Part shown: positions 8,801 to 19,162 of the stretch, in pieces
How the letters are laid out: each line of letters opens with the position of its first letter
Numbering within the stretch: position 1 is the stretch's first letter
Assembly (NCBI RefSeq): GCF_014773395.1
Contig: NZ_JACXAF010000028.1
Coordinates: forward strand, 1-63,771
Source: Neiella litorisoli
GTDB lineage: Bacteria; Pseudomonadota; Gammaproteobacteria; Enterobacterales; Neiellaceae
Reading direction: 5' to 3'
Length of the DNA: 63,771 nt
The notes under the pieces: generated by a model
What the model saw: only the letters and a program-made list of their open reading frames with translations
Databases searched by the model: none
Told to the model about the DNA's origin: nothing
Program-made: the position numbers and the translations under genes

Positions 8801-9559
8801 CTACAAACTACCGTCGAGCTCAATTTGGTAGCGATTGTTACCAATTGGCGTCGCCACAAACATCAAGCCTTGTTCGAACCCTTGGGGAAATTGCGGACCT
8901 GGGTTAAGGGTGCCTGACACCGAATAGCTCTGAGCAGCCAAAGTTGCCGATACATCAAGGCCGATAACTTGCTTGTCATCGTCGACCTTGGCGACAATTT
9001 CGCCATCGACGCAAGTTAATGTCGCTCGGGTATTATCAAGCTTAAACGGGTTGCCCAAAGCGGCAGCGATCACTTTAGGATTGCGCCACGTCACTAAACC
9101 ATCGAGCTCTGTACACCATGGCGTACCTTGCGAAGCTGCCGTGATCTGAGCATCAATCATGCCTTCAAGTTCAACTTGCAACGGCATTGGCGACAATTCC
9201 GCAGCAACGCTCGCAGGCATCATCACTTCAAGATCCTTTGCATACCAACCTGACAAGCTCATGCCCGCAGTGCCCGTCACCGCAATATCACTGGTCATAT
9301 CTTGACCGGCAATAATATCAGCCTCAAGCCGACCAAGTAGCAATTGGCCAATGTTAATATCCCACTGGACATCCTTGATGAGCTTACCTTGCCAGTGAAC
9401 CACACCAATTTCGCCTTGCCATACGGAACCCGAAACACGCCCAACATGCAGGTTGTTTTGTGGCGGCAATAGCCATAAACCAAATTGTGCCGGCAAGGTG
9501 GCAACGACAAAAATTAAATACATCACCAATGCAAAGGCGACTAACCACCAACGGCTCAT
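8801..9559 (-). CDS. gspN: Type II secretion protein N
   Basis: GspN is an inner-membrane accessory of the type II secretion system. The 252-residue product has one N-terminal membrane helix (about 4-26) and a long periplasmic beta-rich region, the usual GspN layout. It is the last gene of the gspC-N operon and its start overlaps the end of gspM by 4 bp. Sequence conservation in this family is low, so the call leans on length, topology and position. Confidence 0.85.
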   Translation of the reverse strand: MSRWWLVAFALVMYLIFVVATLPAQFGLWLLPPQNNLHVGRVSGSVWQGEIGVVHWQGKLIKDVQWDINIGQLLLGRLEADIIAGQDMTSDIAVTGTAGMSLSGWYAKDLEVMMPASVAAELSPMPLQVELEGMIDAQITAASQGTPWCTELDGLVTWRNPKVIAAALGNPFKLDNTRATLTCVDGEIVAKVDDDKQVIGLDVSATLAAQSYSVSGTLNPGPQFPQGFEQGLMFVATPIGNNRYQIELDGSL

Positions 9560-10032
9560 TGAATAATTCTCAACTGTAATTTACGAACTTGGACCATGCC
9601 GGCATCATCATCTCGGCTGAGATCAATCGAGGTCACTTCCACTCGCTGGCGCTGCAGCGTTTGTAACCACGCCAATAGCGCATTGAACTCGGCTTTGTCG
9701 ATGCGGACGCTGAGCTCATCCTTTTGCGGCTGGATCCGGCTTAACTTAATCTTGTGCTGGCTTGCGGTGCGATTGACGCGCTGACTCAAGCTCCCCGAGA
9801 CCTTGGCGCTTGATTGCGCGGTGGCCGAGCGTGACAACAAGACCCGACTGACACTGGTGCGCATCCATTCTAAGGTGTTTTGTTGTGCCTGCAGGCGTTG
9901 CTGCCCCGTGGTGACCGAGTTGTGTAGTGGTTGCCAAATCAACAAATAGAACACCAGCACCGCAAAGGCGACTGCCATGGCAATCAGCAAGCGCCGCTCA
10001 CGCTGTTGTAATTGCTGCCATTTTTCAATCAT
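9556..10032 (-). CDS. gspM: Type II secretion protein M
   Basis: GspM is a small bitopic protein that pairs with GspL in the inner-membrane platform. The 158-residue sequence starts MIEKWQQLQQRERR, the usual cytoplasmic tip, followed by a membrane helix at about 17-35 and a periplasmic ferredoxin-like domain. It overlaps gspL and gspN by 4 bp each, which indicates translational coupling. Confidence 0.9.
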   Translation of the reverse strand: MIEKWQQLQQRERRLLIAMAVAFAVLVFYLLIWQPLHNSVTTGQQRLQAQQNTLEWMRTSVSRVLLSRSATAQSSAKVSGSLSQRVNRTASQHKIKLSRIQPQKDELSVRIDKAEFNALLAWLQTLQRQRVEVTSIDLSRDDDAGMVQVRKLQLRIIQ

Positions 10033-11231
10033 GACACTCTCCGAATCGTGACTGTGCCACTGACTTGACCGTTGCTGGAATTCAACGCGCCGACTTCCGC
10101 TTGATAGCCATTGCTGACTGCCGATTTAAATTGCTCGAATTGTTGGAAATCCTTGCCCAATGCCTGAATTCTCAGCTCTTGCCGTTTATGATCAAAGCGC
10201 AATGAGCGGATCTCCAAGCCACTCACCGAGCGATAGGCTTCAGCGACATCGTGCAATGCACTCAAAAAGCCTTCTGCTGGGCCGCTGGCACCGCCAATCT
10301 GCTTAATCTTCTGGCGCATTTGTGCTCTCGGATTATTGACCCGTTTTTCATTGGGAAAAGCAATTTGATAGGTGCGGACCACTTCGGCTTCGACCAAGTC
10401 AGCCTGATGGTTTAATTCGCTAACTCGCAGCGCGACATTTAACAAGTACAGCACCAGCGCAACCGCCGCCAACGAAGCAACGTGAAGCCATGGTCGCCAC
10501 GCGGTCTGAGCACGTTTAACGCGGATTCGATAAGGGCCGTGACGCAGATTCACTTTGCTGCTAATGGCACCTTCAACCAACGCCAGTAGCGGTAACTCAG
10601 CGAGCTCAACCGCAACTTGCTCGGATTGAAGATCGGCTGGCCATGGCGTGTGGCTTACCATGCCGCCATCGGGCAAGGTCGCTTGTCGCCACCAGCTCTG
10701 CAGCCAAGTATGATCATCAAGCAGCACACCCTGGTTGGTGGCTTGGCGAATCAACCATTGCTCTCCTAATGCAACCGCTTGCCATTGCTCTTCGGTATTC
10801 GGCAGCGCCAGTACATCGGGGACGATCTTGCTAACCACCAGCTCGGCTTGTTGCAACCAAGACAGCCATAAATCCATCTTCTGATGCGCGACGTAACACA
10901 CACCAACATGGTCGGCCGCACTCTGATCGGTAATGGTGACATGAATACTGTCGATGTCCTGGGCAATATCATCTTCGAGCATGTATGGCAGGGCAGCCAT
11001 CGCTTGGCGACGATTTTTCTTGGGCATTGGCAAATCGGCCAAACCGCAATCGTTCATCGGTGCGAGCGCGATAATCTCGCGATCGGTCGACCAAGTCTGC
11101 AATTCATGCAGCTTGTCTGCACCTGCCAGCTCTCCTGAGGCAATGACTTCTTGTTCACCTTGTGACCACACTAGCCATTGCATGGCCTGATCACTGTGAC
11201 TCGCCAGCCTCACTATCAAGAACTCGTTCAA
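10029..11231 (-). CDS. gspL: Type II secretion protein L
   Basis: GspL links the cytoplasmic ATPase GspE to the membrane platform. The protein starts MNEFLIVRL, which matches the conserved N-terminus of Vibrio EpsL (MSEFLTVRL), has an actin-like cytoplasmic domain containing YMLEDDIAQD, one membrane helix near residues 250-270 and a periplasmic domain. I place the start at TTG 11231 because GGAGGA (11236-11241) lies at ideal distance; an in-frame TTG at 11243 would itself overlap that ribosome binding site. The gene overlaps the end of gspK by 41 bp. Confidence 0.92.
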   Translation of the reverse strand: MNEFLIVRLASHSDQAMQWLVWSQGEQEVIASGELAGADKLHELQTWSTDREIIALAPMNDCGLADLPMPKKNRRQAMAALPYMLEDDIAQDIDSIHVTITDQSAADHVGVCYVAHQKMDLWLSWLQQAELVVSKIVPDVLALPNTEEQWQAVALGEQWLIRQATNQGVLLDDHTWLQSWWRQATLPDGGMVSHTPWPADLQSEQVAVELAELPLLALVEGAISSKVNLRHGPYRIRVKRAQTAWRPWLHVASLAAVALVLYLLNVALRVSELNHQADLVEAEVVRTYQIAFPNEKRVNNPRAQMRQKIKQIGGASGPAEGFLSALHDVAEAYRSVSGLEIRSLRFDHKRQELRIQALGKDFQQFEQFKSAVSNGYQAEVGALNSSNGQVSGTVTIRRVS

Positions 11232-12264
11232 CTCGTCCTCCAAACCGACGGCTTATCACCGTCCAGTTATTACTATCGTGTTTTAACAGCGCTTCGGTGC
11301 GCAGCTTGGTGCCGTCGTCTAGGCGGGTTTCTGCTTTGAGTAGAAACACATCCGACAGCACGGTTAACCCTGCTTTCACTTGCGCTGGGATCTCAATGCC
11401 GGCAAAGGCCTGAGAACTCATCATATCGTCAACCGTGTCGAAGCCATCTCGGGGCCGATCATCCATCAGCTGCTGGGCTTGCGACAAGGTCATGTTGGGG
11501 CTAAATGCCGCCACAAATTGTTCCGGTTGTTCGACCGTATTGACGTTGAGCAGCCACTGCCTAGTGGCTGGCACAACACACACATAAGGCGCAATGCGAT
11601 CGACCACCGCTTGGTTAAAGCCATTAATGGCACGCAATTCACCGATATCAACCAAGCTGCTATTCGCCGCTAAATAAGGCTTCACCCGACTCTGGTACTC
11701 ACTATCTTCAGCACCACCGCTTTGATTAACAAAATCGTCGGCATCGAGCCAATCGGTCAGTGAATCGACCATGATTTCCGCTTGGTAGCTATCGACTTCA
11801 AGCTGCTCCAAGAGCGCCAGAAATTGCTTGGCCGCTAGTGGTCGCTCGCCGGTTTGCTGCAATTGCGCTAACTCGGATTCCTGCGCTCGGACGCCGTTCA
11901 AATTAAAACAGCTACGCATGTCACTGAGCTCACCGGTAAAAATGGCGCCGCTCTCTAACGGCGCGGTCACTTCACCGCTGGCCCAGTACTGGCTCAGATG
12001 GGTTTTATCCGAGCTGTCATCAAAATCTTGCCGCAATATTTTGCGGGCAAAGCCTTCTGCGCCAATGTTGACCCACTTGGCCGCATCCAAGCTCATCAGG
12101 GTCGAGGTGCGAGTCAGCTGACGGCGCAATCGCTCGCTCATATCGACGGCAATCATCGACACCAATGCCACCACCAACAGCACAGTGATCAGCGCAACAC
12201 CGCTTTGCCGAGGCCAAGCGCGCGCCAAACCACTAGGTGGTCGTTGCTGCAGGTGCTTGTTCAA
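11191..12264 (-). CDS. gspK: Type II secretion minor pseudopilin K
   Basis: GspK caps the pseudopilus tip together with GspI and GspJ. The 357-residue protein has a type III prepilin leader, with cleavage expected after Gly in RQSG/VALITVLLVVAL (about residue 22). Position +5 is Thr and not Glu, which is normal for GspK. The large globular domain includes the SLTDWLDADD region typical of the family. It begins at TTG 12264 with GGAG upstream and overlaps gspJ by 32 bp. Confidence 0.94.
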   Translation of the reverse strand: MNKHLQQRPPSGLARAWPRQSGVALITVLLVVALVSMIAVDMSERLRRQLTRTSTLMSLDAAKWVNIGAEGFARKILRQDFDDSSDKTHLSQYWASGEVTAPLESGAIFTGELSDMRSCFNLNGVRAQESELAQLQQTGERPLAAKQFLALLEQLEVDSYQAEIMVDSLTDWLDADDFVNQSGGAEDSEYQSRVKPYLAANSSLVDIGELRAINGFNQAVVDRIAPYVCVVPATRQWLLNVNTVEQPEQFVAAFSPNMTLSQAQQLMDDRPRDGFDTVDDMMSSQAFAGIEIPAQVKAGLTVLSDVFLLKAETRLDDGTKLRTEALLKHDSNNWTVISRRFGGRVERVLDSEAGESQ

Positions 12265-12862
12265 GCTTTGCTCCTGTCATCAGAAAAACGCGTCTGATTG
12301 TGCCAAATGCCTTGCTATTGACTGTCACTTCCACAGCATTCGGCAAGGTTAATTCTTTATTCCAGTTTTCAACCCAACTTTCACCGACATAGAGCCGCAC
12401 TTTAAACGACTCAATATCGTCAATTAGCACTCGTACCTTCGGCTCAACACCGGCGGCCTGATCAGGATACAAGGTGTGCAAGCGCTGTAATTGATTCTCT
12501 TCAACTCGATAAACAACGCCCTGAACTTCACCGCGGGGCAGCTGGTTAAACGGGTTAAGCCAACCGCCACGGGTAAAGGCCACCGTGTCGCTGTCGGTTT
12601 CACCGCTGCCGCGGGTATGGGCGAACAGCACTTTCGACGGCGCATCGCCATCAAGCCGTACTTGGCGCACTGTGGCTTGCATGAAATCGCGCTCCATCAC
12701 CCAGAGTGCGCGCTGCAAACGCTCGAAATCTTCGGCGTATTGCTGTGAGCGAACATCGGCTTTTTGCACTGTCGTCAGGGTGCCGTATGCGGCAATGCCA
12801 ATAATGCTAAAAATGGCCACGGCCACTAAGATCTCAAGTAAGCTAAAGCCGCGCTGATTCAT
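12233..12862 (-). CDS. gspJ: Type II secretion minor pseudopilin J
   Basis: The 209-residue protein begins MNQRG/FSLLEILVAVAIFS, a pseudopilin signal with Glu at +5 and the methylated Phe after the cleavage site. RALWVMERDF and the downstream globular domain fit GspJ, which forms the tip complex with GspI and GspK. It overlaps gspI by 4 bp (ATGA) and gspK by 32 bp. Confidence 0.94.
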   Translation of the reverse strand: MNQRGFSLLEILVAVAIFSIIGIAAYGTLTTVQKADVRSQQYAEDFERLQRALWVMERDFMQATVRQVRLDGDAPSKVLFAHTRGSGETDSDTVAFTRGGWLNPFNQLPRGEVQGVVYRVEENQLQRLHTLYPDQAAGVEPKVRVLIDDIESFKVRLYVGESWVENWNKELTLPNAVEVTVNSKAFGTIRRVFLMTGAKLEQAPAATTT

Positions 12863-13227
12863 GGCTTTTCCACAAAGCCCGTAACCGAGGCAATGACATA
12901 CTCGCCATCTTCTTCCAAGCTGACGTCAACTTGCACGCCGCGCAAATAATCACTGCCGCCGCTGGTTAAGGAAATCTTGTAATACCACTCGCGCTCCGAC
13001 ATGGTCACCTTGCCAGACATTTTGCCTTGGCTTTGGGATGACGGTTTGTAGCGCAGAATGAATTCCGCTAACTGGTTTTGCCCAACCCAGCTGGCAATCG
13101 ACTTTTCCATTAATAGTGATTGCGAACGCAAGCTTTGCGAGCTGGCGCCAATCAGGCTCACCGCGGCATAGCTGAAAATAGCCAAGGCCACTAACACTTC
13201 GATTAAAGTTAAACCGCGCTGACGCAT
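12859..13227 (-). CDS. gspI: Type II secretion minor pseudopilin I
   Basis: The 122-residue protein begins MRQRG/LTLIEVLVALAIFS, with the cleavage Gly and Glu at +5. Its length and the WVGQNQLAEF motif are typical of GspI, the nucleating minor pseudopilin. Its start shares one base with the gspH stop and its end overlaps gspJ. Confidence 0.94.
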   Translation of the reverse strand: MRQRGLTLIEVLVALAIFSYAAVSLIGASSQSLRSQSLLMEKSIASWVGQNQLAEFILRYKPSSQSQGKMSGKVTMSEREWYYKISLTSGGSDYLRGVQVDVSLEEDGEYVIASVTGFVEKP

Positions 13228-13796
13228 TATTCGTCCTCTCCGGTCTTAATCGTTAAGGTGTCGGCTTGGCCCCACACCGTCACTGTCGGCGGCTGCTCAT
13301 CTTCCATTGGCTTCCAGCTAAACGCCAAACTGAAATCGGTAAACTCGCCGTAGCTATACACAAACACCTGTGGTGTGATTTTGTCCTCGTCTTCCTCGGC
13401 AAACATGTCTTCGAACAGGCCGTCACTCTCGAACAAGGATTCTTGTTCCCACGGCAAGCCATCAAGTTCCAGCTTTAAACCAATATTTTCATCAACCACA
13501 TGTGGCATCAGCGCCTTGTTGTTAGCCACCGGCTGCCAATCAACATCATTCCAGCGAACAAACTCATAGCCATCATCAGTGACCATTAAGCCTAATTCTT
13601 CGCTGGTCAGCATGGCGCGATCAGAGGCCATTTGCATGGCAACTCGAAACCGCTGCGCCTCACGCTCTAGCAAGGTTTCAGGTCCGGCGCCCGACAAGGT
13701 CAAAATCATTCCGCCCGAGACGAAGGCAATGATCATCACCACGATCAAGACTTCGATCAGGGTAAACCCCGATTGCTGGACGGAGCGACGGTTCAT
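13227..13796 (-). CDS. gspH: Type II secretion minor pseudopilin H
   Basis: The 189-residue protein has the prepilin signal QSG/FTLIEVLIVVMII near the N-terminus (cleavage after about residue 10), followed by LEREAQRFRVAMQMASDRAML, a region conserved in GspH. It lies between gspG and gspI in the canonical order, 8 bp after gspG. Confidence 0.93.
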   Translation of the reverse strand: MNRRSVQQSGFTLIEVLIVVMIIAFVSGGMILTLSGAGPETLLEREAQRFRVAMQMASDRAMLTSEELGLMVTDDGYEFVRWNDVDWQPVANNKALMPHVVDENIGLKLELDGLPWEQESLFESDGLFEDMFAEEDEDKITPQVFVYSYGEFTDFSLAFSWKPMEDEQPPTVTVWGQADTLTIKTGEDE

Positions 13797-13804
13797 CTTG
13801 CTGC

Positions 13805-14266
13805 TTACCGGAAGTCTTGCAGATTCCAGTTGCCAATATCAGCGTTGGCACCTTCGCCACCCTCTTCGCCATCGGCGCCTAGCGTGTAAATGTCAATTTC
13901 GCCATTCTCGCCTGGGCTGAGGTAGAGGTAATCGTTGCCCCAAGGATCTTTTTCCAGACGACGAACATAACCATTTTTCGGATAATTACGGGGCGCCGGA
14001 TCGACCGAAGGCTCAGCAATCAGCGCCTCTAATCCTTGCTCAGTAGTCGGGTAACGGTGGTTATCCAACTTGTACATATCGAGCAACTCTTCGAGTTTAG
14101 CGATATCAGAAACTGCTTTTTGAGTCGCCGCTTTCTCCGTGCTATCTAACAAGCGCGGCACCACCATACTCGCCATAATGCCGAGGATGACGATCACCAC
14201 CATCACTTCAAGCAGGGTAAAACCCGATTGCTTGTGGCGCTTGGTCTGTGAGTTATTACAACGCAT
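13805..14266 (-). CDS. gspG: Type II secretion major pseudopilin G
   Basis: GspG polymerises into the pseudopilus. The 153-residue precursor has the signal KQSG/FTLLEVMVVIVILG (cleavage after residue 15, Glu +5), then YKLDNHRYPTTEQGLEAL and the C-terminal PWGNDYLYLSPG and DIYTLGADG segments that bind calcium in GspG. The gene is 17 bp downstream of gspF. Confidence 0.96.
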   Translation of the reverse strand: MRCNNSQTKRHKQSGFTLLEVMVVIVILGIMASMVVPRLLDSTEKAATQKAVSDIAKLEELLDMYKLDNHRYPTTEQGLEALIAEPSVDPAPRNYPKNGYVRRLEKDPWGNDYLYLSPGENGEIDIYTLGADGEEGGEGANADIGNWNLQDFR

Positions 14267-14283
14267 ATATTCCTCCTGTTGGG

Positions 14284-15519
14284 TTACAGCCCAACTAAAT
14301 TCTGCATTTCTAAAATCGGCTGTAGGATCGCTACAACAATAAACAAAACAACGGCAGCCATCGCCACCAACACCAAAGGCCCTAGCAAGCCAAGCGCAAT
14401 GGTCATTGCACTGTCAAATTCACGGTCCTGATTATCAGCTGCACGTCCTAACATTTGCTCCAATTCGCCACTTTTTTCGCCACTGGCAATCATGTGCAAC
14501 ATGATCGGCGGGAACAATTTAGTTTCCTGCAACGACGCGCGCAAACTACTACCTTCACGAACCCGATCAGCAGCTTTTCGCAACGCATCTTTCATTTGCA
14601 GGTTTAGCAAGACATCGCCGGCAATGCGCATAGCATCAAGCAGAGGCACCGCACTGGCGGTAAGAATACTCAGAGTCCTGGCAAACCGAGCGGTGTTCAA
14701 ACCACGCACCACTTTACCGGCCACCGGCAATTTCAATTGCACTTGGTGCCAGCGAAAACGATAACGCTTGATACTCAACACGCGCTGCACAACAACGGCG
14801 ATCAGCATGACCGCAACTAACAGGAAGATGCCGTAATCGCGAACAAAGTCACTGGCGCCAATCAAAATCCGAGTGGCCAGCGGAAGGGTCTGGCCCATGT
14901 GCAGAAACTGCTCCACCACTTTGGGCACCACCACTGCCAATAACAAGCTAATGACGCCAATGGCAATCACCGTCAATACAATGGGGTAAACCAGCGCCTG
15001 AATCACTTTGCCGCGGGTGTCTTGACGCTTTTCGTTATAGTCGGCCAAGCGATTGAGCACTTCATCAAGATGGCCGGACTTTTCACCGGCGGCAACCGTG
15101 GCACAAAATAGTTCATCAAAGATCTGGGGGAAACCGCGCAGGCTATCAGCCAGTGAATGGCCCTCTAACACGCGGCCGCGAACGGCCATGATCATGCTGG
15201 CAATACGCTGCTTTTCACTTTGCTGAGCAACGGCATGGAGACTTTCTTCAATCGGCAGGCCGGATTGCACTAGCGTTGCCAATTGGCGCGTCATTAACGA
15301 CAGATCGGTGGTTGAAATTTTGCCGCGAAAACGACTGCGAAATGACGGTTTGGCTGAGTCGCTTTTGGCTGCGCGACTATCAGTAACTTCTGTCAGCTGC
15401 GTCGGCATCAAGCCTCGTTCACGCAATTGCTGGCGAGCTTGCCTGGCACTTTCAGCTTCTTCAACACCTTTGGCTTGCTTACCTTCAGCACTGATTGCTT
15501 TGTATTGGAAAACAGCCAC
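14284..15519 (-). CDS. gspF: Type II secretion inner-membrane platform protein F
   Basis: GspF is the polytopic core of the inner-membrane platform. The 411-residue protein starts MAVFQYKAISAEGK and has two repeated cytoplasmic GspF domains and three membrane helices (about 170-195, 225-245 and 375-400). The motif VAAGEKSGHLDEVL and its repeat MIASGEKSGELEQML mark the two domains. It lies 3 bp downstream of gspE. Confidence 0.95.
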   Translation of the reverse strand: MAVFQYKAISAEGKQAKGVEEAESARQARQQLRERGLMPTQLTEVTDSRAAKSDSAKPSFRSRFRGKISTTDLSLMTRQLATLVQSGLPIEESLHAVAQQSEKQRIASMIMAVRGRVLEGHSLADSLRGFPQIFDELFCATVAAGEKSGHLDEVLNRLADYNEKRQDTRGKVIQALVYPIVLTVIAIGVISLLLAVVVPKVVEQFLHMGQTLPLATRILIGASDFVRDYGIFLLVAVMLIAVVVQRVLSIKRYRFRWHQVQLKLPVAGKVVRGLNTARFARTLSILTASAVPLLDAMRIAGDVLLNLQMKDALRKAADRVREGSSLRASLQETKLFPPIMLHMIASGEKSGELEQMLGRAADNQDREFDSAMTIALGLLGPLVLVAMAAVVLFIVVAILQPILEMQNLVGL

Positions 15520-15522
15520 GGT

Positions 15523-17103
15523 TTATTCCTCGCGGGTGACGCGCATGACTTCTTCCAAGGTGGTTTCGCCATTCAGCACTTTTTGGAAACCATCGCTACG
15601 AATGCTGGAGCTGTGCTCGCGAGCCAACCGTTCAATGCGTTGTTCATTTTCACCGTTGTGAATCATTTCCCGCACTTCATCGGTCACCACCAATAGCTCA
15701 TGAATACCGGTTCGGCCCTTATAGCCGGTGTAGTTACATGCCTCACAACCTTTCGCGTGATACAAAGTGGCCGGTTCGTTCGGCGACAAGTGCATTAATT
15801 CGCGTTCGGCATCCGAAGGACTGTAAGGGTCACGGCACTCATCACATAACGTGCGCACCAAGCGCTGGGCCAGAACACCCAGCAAACTAGAAGAGAGTAG
15901 GAAAGGCTCCACACCCATATCATGCAATCGGGTAATCGCACCGACCGCGGTATTGGTGTGTAGCGTTGATAAGACTAAGTGGCCAGTCAACGACGCTTGA
16001 ACAGCGATTTGTGCTGTTTCCAAGTCGCGGATCTCACCAACCATGACCACGTCTGGATCCTGACGCAAAATCGCCCGCAAACCGCGCGCGAATGTCATAT
16101 CAACTTTGTTATTAACCTGAGTTTGACCAATCCCTTCGATCGCGTATTCAATCGGATCTTCTACGGTCAGGATATTACGCTCGCGGCTATTAATTTCCGT
16201 CAGCGCAGCATATAAGGTGGTACTTTTACCCGAGCCCGTTGGGCCGGTCACCAAAATAATACCGTGTGGTTTGGCAATGGCCTCGGCAAACTGATCGCGG
16301 ACTTTGGCGGTCATGCCAAGACTTTGCAGATCGAGGCGGGCCTGATTTTTGTCCAGTAGTCGCAATACCACTCGCTCGCCATGGCTTGATGGCATGGTCG
16401 ATACCCGCACATCCACTGCCCGACCGGCAATCCGCAATGAAATACGGCCATCTTGCGGTACCCGCTTTTCGGCAATATCCAAACGGGCCATGACTTTGAT
16501 CCGTGACACCAACAGCGACGCCAGCTTGCGGTTGGGCTTGAGCATTTCACGCAACACGCCATCAACGCGGAAACGGATCACTAAGCTTTGCTCGTAGGTT
16601 TCAACGTGAACGTCCGAAGCGCCGTACTTGATGGCTTCACCCAACATGGCGTTGATCAGCTTAATAATTGGCGCATCGTCGTCGGAATCGAGCAGATCTT
16701 CGGTTTCCGGCAGCTCTTCGGCAAGGGTATAGAAATCGGCATCGTTGCCGATGTCTTCCATCAACTGTTTCGCTTCGTTGGAATCGCGCTGGTATTCCTC
16801 GGTCAATGCCAACTCAAACTGATCATCAGCGACCATTTCAAGGCGCACCGGCTGATCGGCAACTCGCCGCGCTTCGCTAATATAACGCCACTGAGCGCTG
16901 CTCTTGTGACAGAGGCGCGGGTCGCCATCATCGAGGATCAACAGCACGCCAAATTCGCGGGCAAAAGCAAACGGTAGCTGAGTCGGCGCTTGGTGTTCTG
17001 GCGCTCGCTCGTCTGCAGTGTCAGCTAGTTGATCATTGCTAACAAGCTCCGCATCGGCCAGAGCGTCTTGCTCTACCGATGCATTCTGTTGGGTATTACT
17101 CAT
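15523..17103 (-). CDS. gspE: Type II secretion ATPase E
   Basis: GspE is the cytoplasmic hexameric ATPase that drives pseudopilus assembly. Walker A is GPTGSGKST (287-295), Walker B is about 351-360 with VGEIRD, the Asp and His boxes are present, and a zinc-binding tetracysteine module uses C420, C423, C453 and C456. The ATG at 17103 (MSNTQQNAS) gives 526 residues; upstream in-frame sequence lies in gspD and is not homologous. The gspD stop overlaps this start by 8 bp. Confidence 0.96.
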   Translation of the reverse strand: MSNTQQNASVEQDALADAELVSNDQLADTADERAPEHQAPTQLPFAFAREFGVLLILDDGDPRLCHKSSAQWRYISEARRVADQPVRLEMVADDQFELALTEEYQRDSNEAKQLMEDIGNDADFYTLAEELPETEDLLDSDDDAPIIKLINAMLGEAIKYGASDVHVETYEQSLVIRFRVDGVLREMLKPNRKLASLLVSRIKVMARLDIAEKRVPQDGRISLRIAGRAVDVRVSTMPSSHGERVVLRLLDKNQARLDLQSLGMTAKVRDQFAEAIAKPHGIILVTGPTGSGKSTTLYAALTEINSRERNILTVEDPIEYAIEGIGQTQVNNKVDMTFARGLRAILRQDPDVVMVGEIRDLETAQIAVQASLTGHLVLSTLHTNTAVGAITRLHDMGVEPFLLSSSLLGVLAQRLVRTLCDECRDPYSPSDAERELMHLSPNEPATLYHAKGCEACNYTGYKGRTGIHELLVVTDEVREMIHNGENEQRIERLAREHSSSIRSDGFQKVLNGETTLEEVMRVTREE

Positions 17104-19162
17104 CGGCTGATAACCCAGCTTTCTTAGCCGCTTCGAGATGCTTCTCGTAAGCTTCCGCGTCCGGCGTCGTGCCATACTCCGGCAATACCGGCACATTCTT
17201 ACGAATAATTGGCAACTCTTTCTCGTCTTGCGATAACTGCAGCGCGCGCATGAAATTGTACTTGCGCGAGCTGACCGCATTCATGGTGGCGGCATCGCGC
17301 ACAATGGTCGGGCGGATAAACACCAGCAGATTGCGCTTGGCTTTGGTGGTCGACGTCGAGGTAAACAACTTACCCAACACTGGAATATCGCCTAACAGCG
17401 GCACTTTTGACTCGCTCTCTTGAGCATCTTCATCAATCAAGCCACCAAGCACTACCGTATCGCCATTGTCGGCCATCACGGTCGTTTTCAACTCGCGCTT
17501 GTTGATGGTGATATCCACTGACGTGGTACCAGAGACCGAAGAAACTTCCTGTTCAATAACGAGCTGAACCGCATCGCCTTCGTTGATCTGCGGCGTCACT
17601 TTCAATTTGACACCCACTTCCTGACGCTCAATGGTTTGGAACGGGTTATCGTTACCCGAGCTGGCAGTCGCGCCGGTTAAAATCGGCACGTCCTGACCTG
17701 CGATAAAGAAGGCTTCTTGATTGTCCAGTGTGGTTACAGACGGCGTTGATAGAATGTTGGAATTAGAGCTGGTTTTAACGGCCTGCACGACTGCAGCCCA
17801 GTCATCTTCGATGACACCTAACATCATGCCGTTGATTTGTCCCAGCAAGCTCGCCAACAGAGTGTAATCGCCCTGCTGATCAGGGTTTTCAGTACAAGTA
17901 TCACCGGTACATACCGTTGAGCCTGGGACGTCCTCTGCTGCGCGCTGGCCAGCCCACAAGCCAGAAACCGGCACTTGCGTACCGTTGTTCCACTGCATCA
18001 AGCCGGTATCTTCACTAAAGTACTGAATGCCTAAATTGGCGCCGTCGCCTTCCATGATTTCAACAATAATGGCTTCAATATGAACTTGAGCGCGACGGAT
18101 ATCGAGCTGGCGAATCACCGCCTCCAACGATTGCATCATTGATGGCTCAGCAGTGATCACAAGCGCGTTGCTGTCTTCATGGGATTCGATATTGACGTCG
18201 CTGCGGCTACGACTTTTAGTTTTACTGCCGCCACTCTCTTCGGCAGTAATAGAATCACTGACGCCTTCAAGCACGCTAACCAAATCTTCAGCACTGGCGT
18301 ATTTGAGGTAAAACACTCGGGTGTTACCACTGGTCGCCAACTCTTTATCGAGACGTTCAATCAAATTAACGATGCGAATACGGGCTTTTTCTTCACCGCT
18401 CACAATCACGCTGTTGGTACGCTCATCTGCCACCAGTTTTGGGGTCAGAAAATCGGCGGCGTTCTTACCACCACTTGAGCGATTTAGACTCTCAACAATG
18501 CGCACCATTTCGGCAGCGGAAGCAAATTCCAAATCGACAATATCGACGTTCTGGTCACCGGCTTGATCCACCCGATCAACAATATCCACCAAGCGATTCA
18601 CCACCGCTGCACGGCCGGTGATCATCAACACGTTGGACGGATCATAGTGAACCACGTTACCACCACCAGCATTGTCGTTCAGCTGGCGCAGCAGCGGCGC
18701 TAACTCTCGTACCGAGACATTGTGAACCGGCACCACGCGAGTAATGAACTCATCGCCAAAAGCAGGGCCATCCTTACCAATCACTGGGTTCGGCGCAAAT
18801 TTGGCGTCTTTATCTTTGACGATTTTGATGATGTTGTTGTCCATCTCGACGGCGGCATAACCGTAGACTTCCAATACATTGAGAAAGAATTGGTAGTACT
18901 GATCATCATTTAACAAATCGTACGAGCGGACATTAATTTTGCCACGAACCGCAGGGTCGATAATGATGGTTTTATTGAGGTTCTTACCAACGATGTTAAT
19001 GAACTCGTTGATTTCAGTTCCTTTGAAACTGGCCGTATATTCAGCGGCAGAGGCAGTCAGCGCAGCACTTCCGAGTAGCGACGCCAACAACAATTGACGC
19101 AGCCATTTGGCAGCTGGTCGAACGGTTTTATGATTCATAAGTAAATGATTAGTTAGCTTCAC
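17096..19162 (-). CDS. gspD: Type II secretion secretin D
   Basis: GspD forms the outer-membrane channel. The protein has a signal peptide ending ALTASAA/E, an N0 domain starting [14 protein letters not shown], repeated N1-N3 domains and a secretin core that ends with [18 protein letters not shown] at 19162 overlaps the gspC stop by 4 bp; an ATG at 19138 (MNHKTVRP) would give a more typical signal peptide. The coupling at the GTG is attractive but neither site has a strong Shine-Dalgarno sequence. Confidence 0.95.
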   Translation of the reverse strand: MKLTNHLLMNHKTVRPAAKWLRQLLLASLLGSAALTASAAEYTASFKGTEINEFINIVGKNLNKTIIIDPAVRGKINVRSYDLLNDDQYYQFFLNVLEVYGYAAVEMDNNIIKIVKDKDAKFAPNPVIGKDGPAFGDEFITRVVPVHNVSVRELAPLLRQLNDNAGGGNVVHYDPSNVLMITGRAAVVNRLVDIVDRVDQAGDQNVDIVDLEFASAAEMVRIVESLNRSSGGKNAADFLTPKLVADERTNSVIVSGEEKARIRIVNLIERLDKELATSGNTRVFYLKYASAEDLVSVLEGVSDSITAEESGGSKTKSRSRSDVNIESHEDSNALVITAEPSMMQSLEAVIRQLDIRRAQVHIEAIIVEIMEGDGANLGIQYFSEDTGLMQWNNGTQVPVSGLWAGQRAAEDVPGSTVCTGDTCTENPDQQGDYTLLASLLGQINGMMLGVIEDDWAAVVQAVKTSSNSNILSTPSVTTLDNQEAFFIAGQDVPILTGATASSGNDNPFQTIERQEVGVKLKVTPQINEGDAVQLVIEQEVSSVSGTTSVDITINKRELKTTVMADNGDTVVLGGLIDEDAQESESKVPLLGDIPVLGKLFTSTSTTKAKRNLLVFIRPTIVRDAATMNAVSSRKYNFMRALQLSQDEKELPIIRKNVPVLPEYGTTPDAEAYEKHLEAAKKAGLSADE

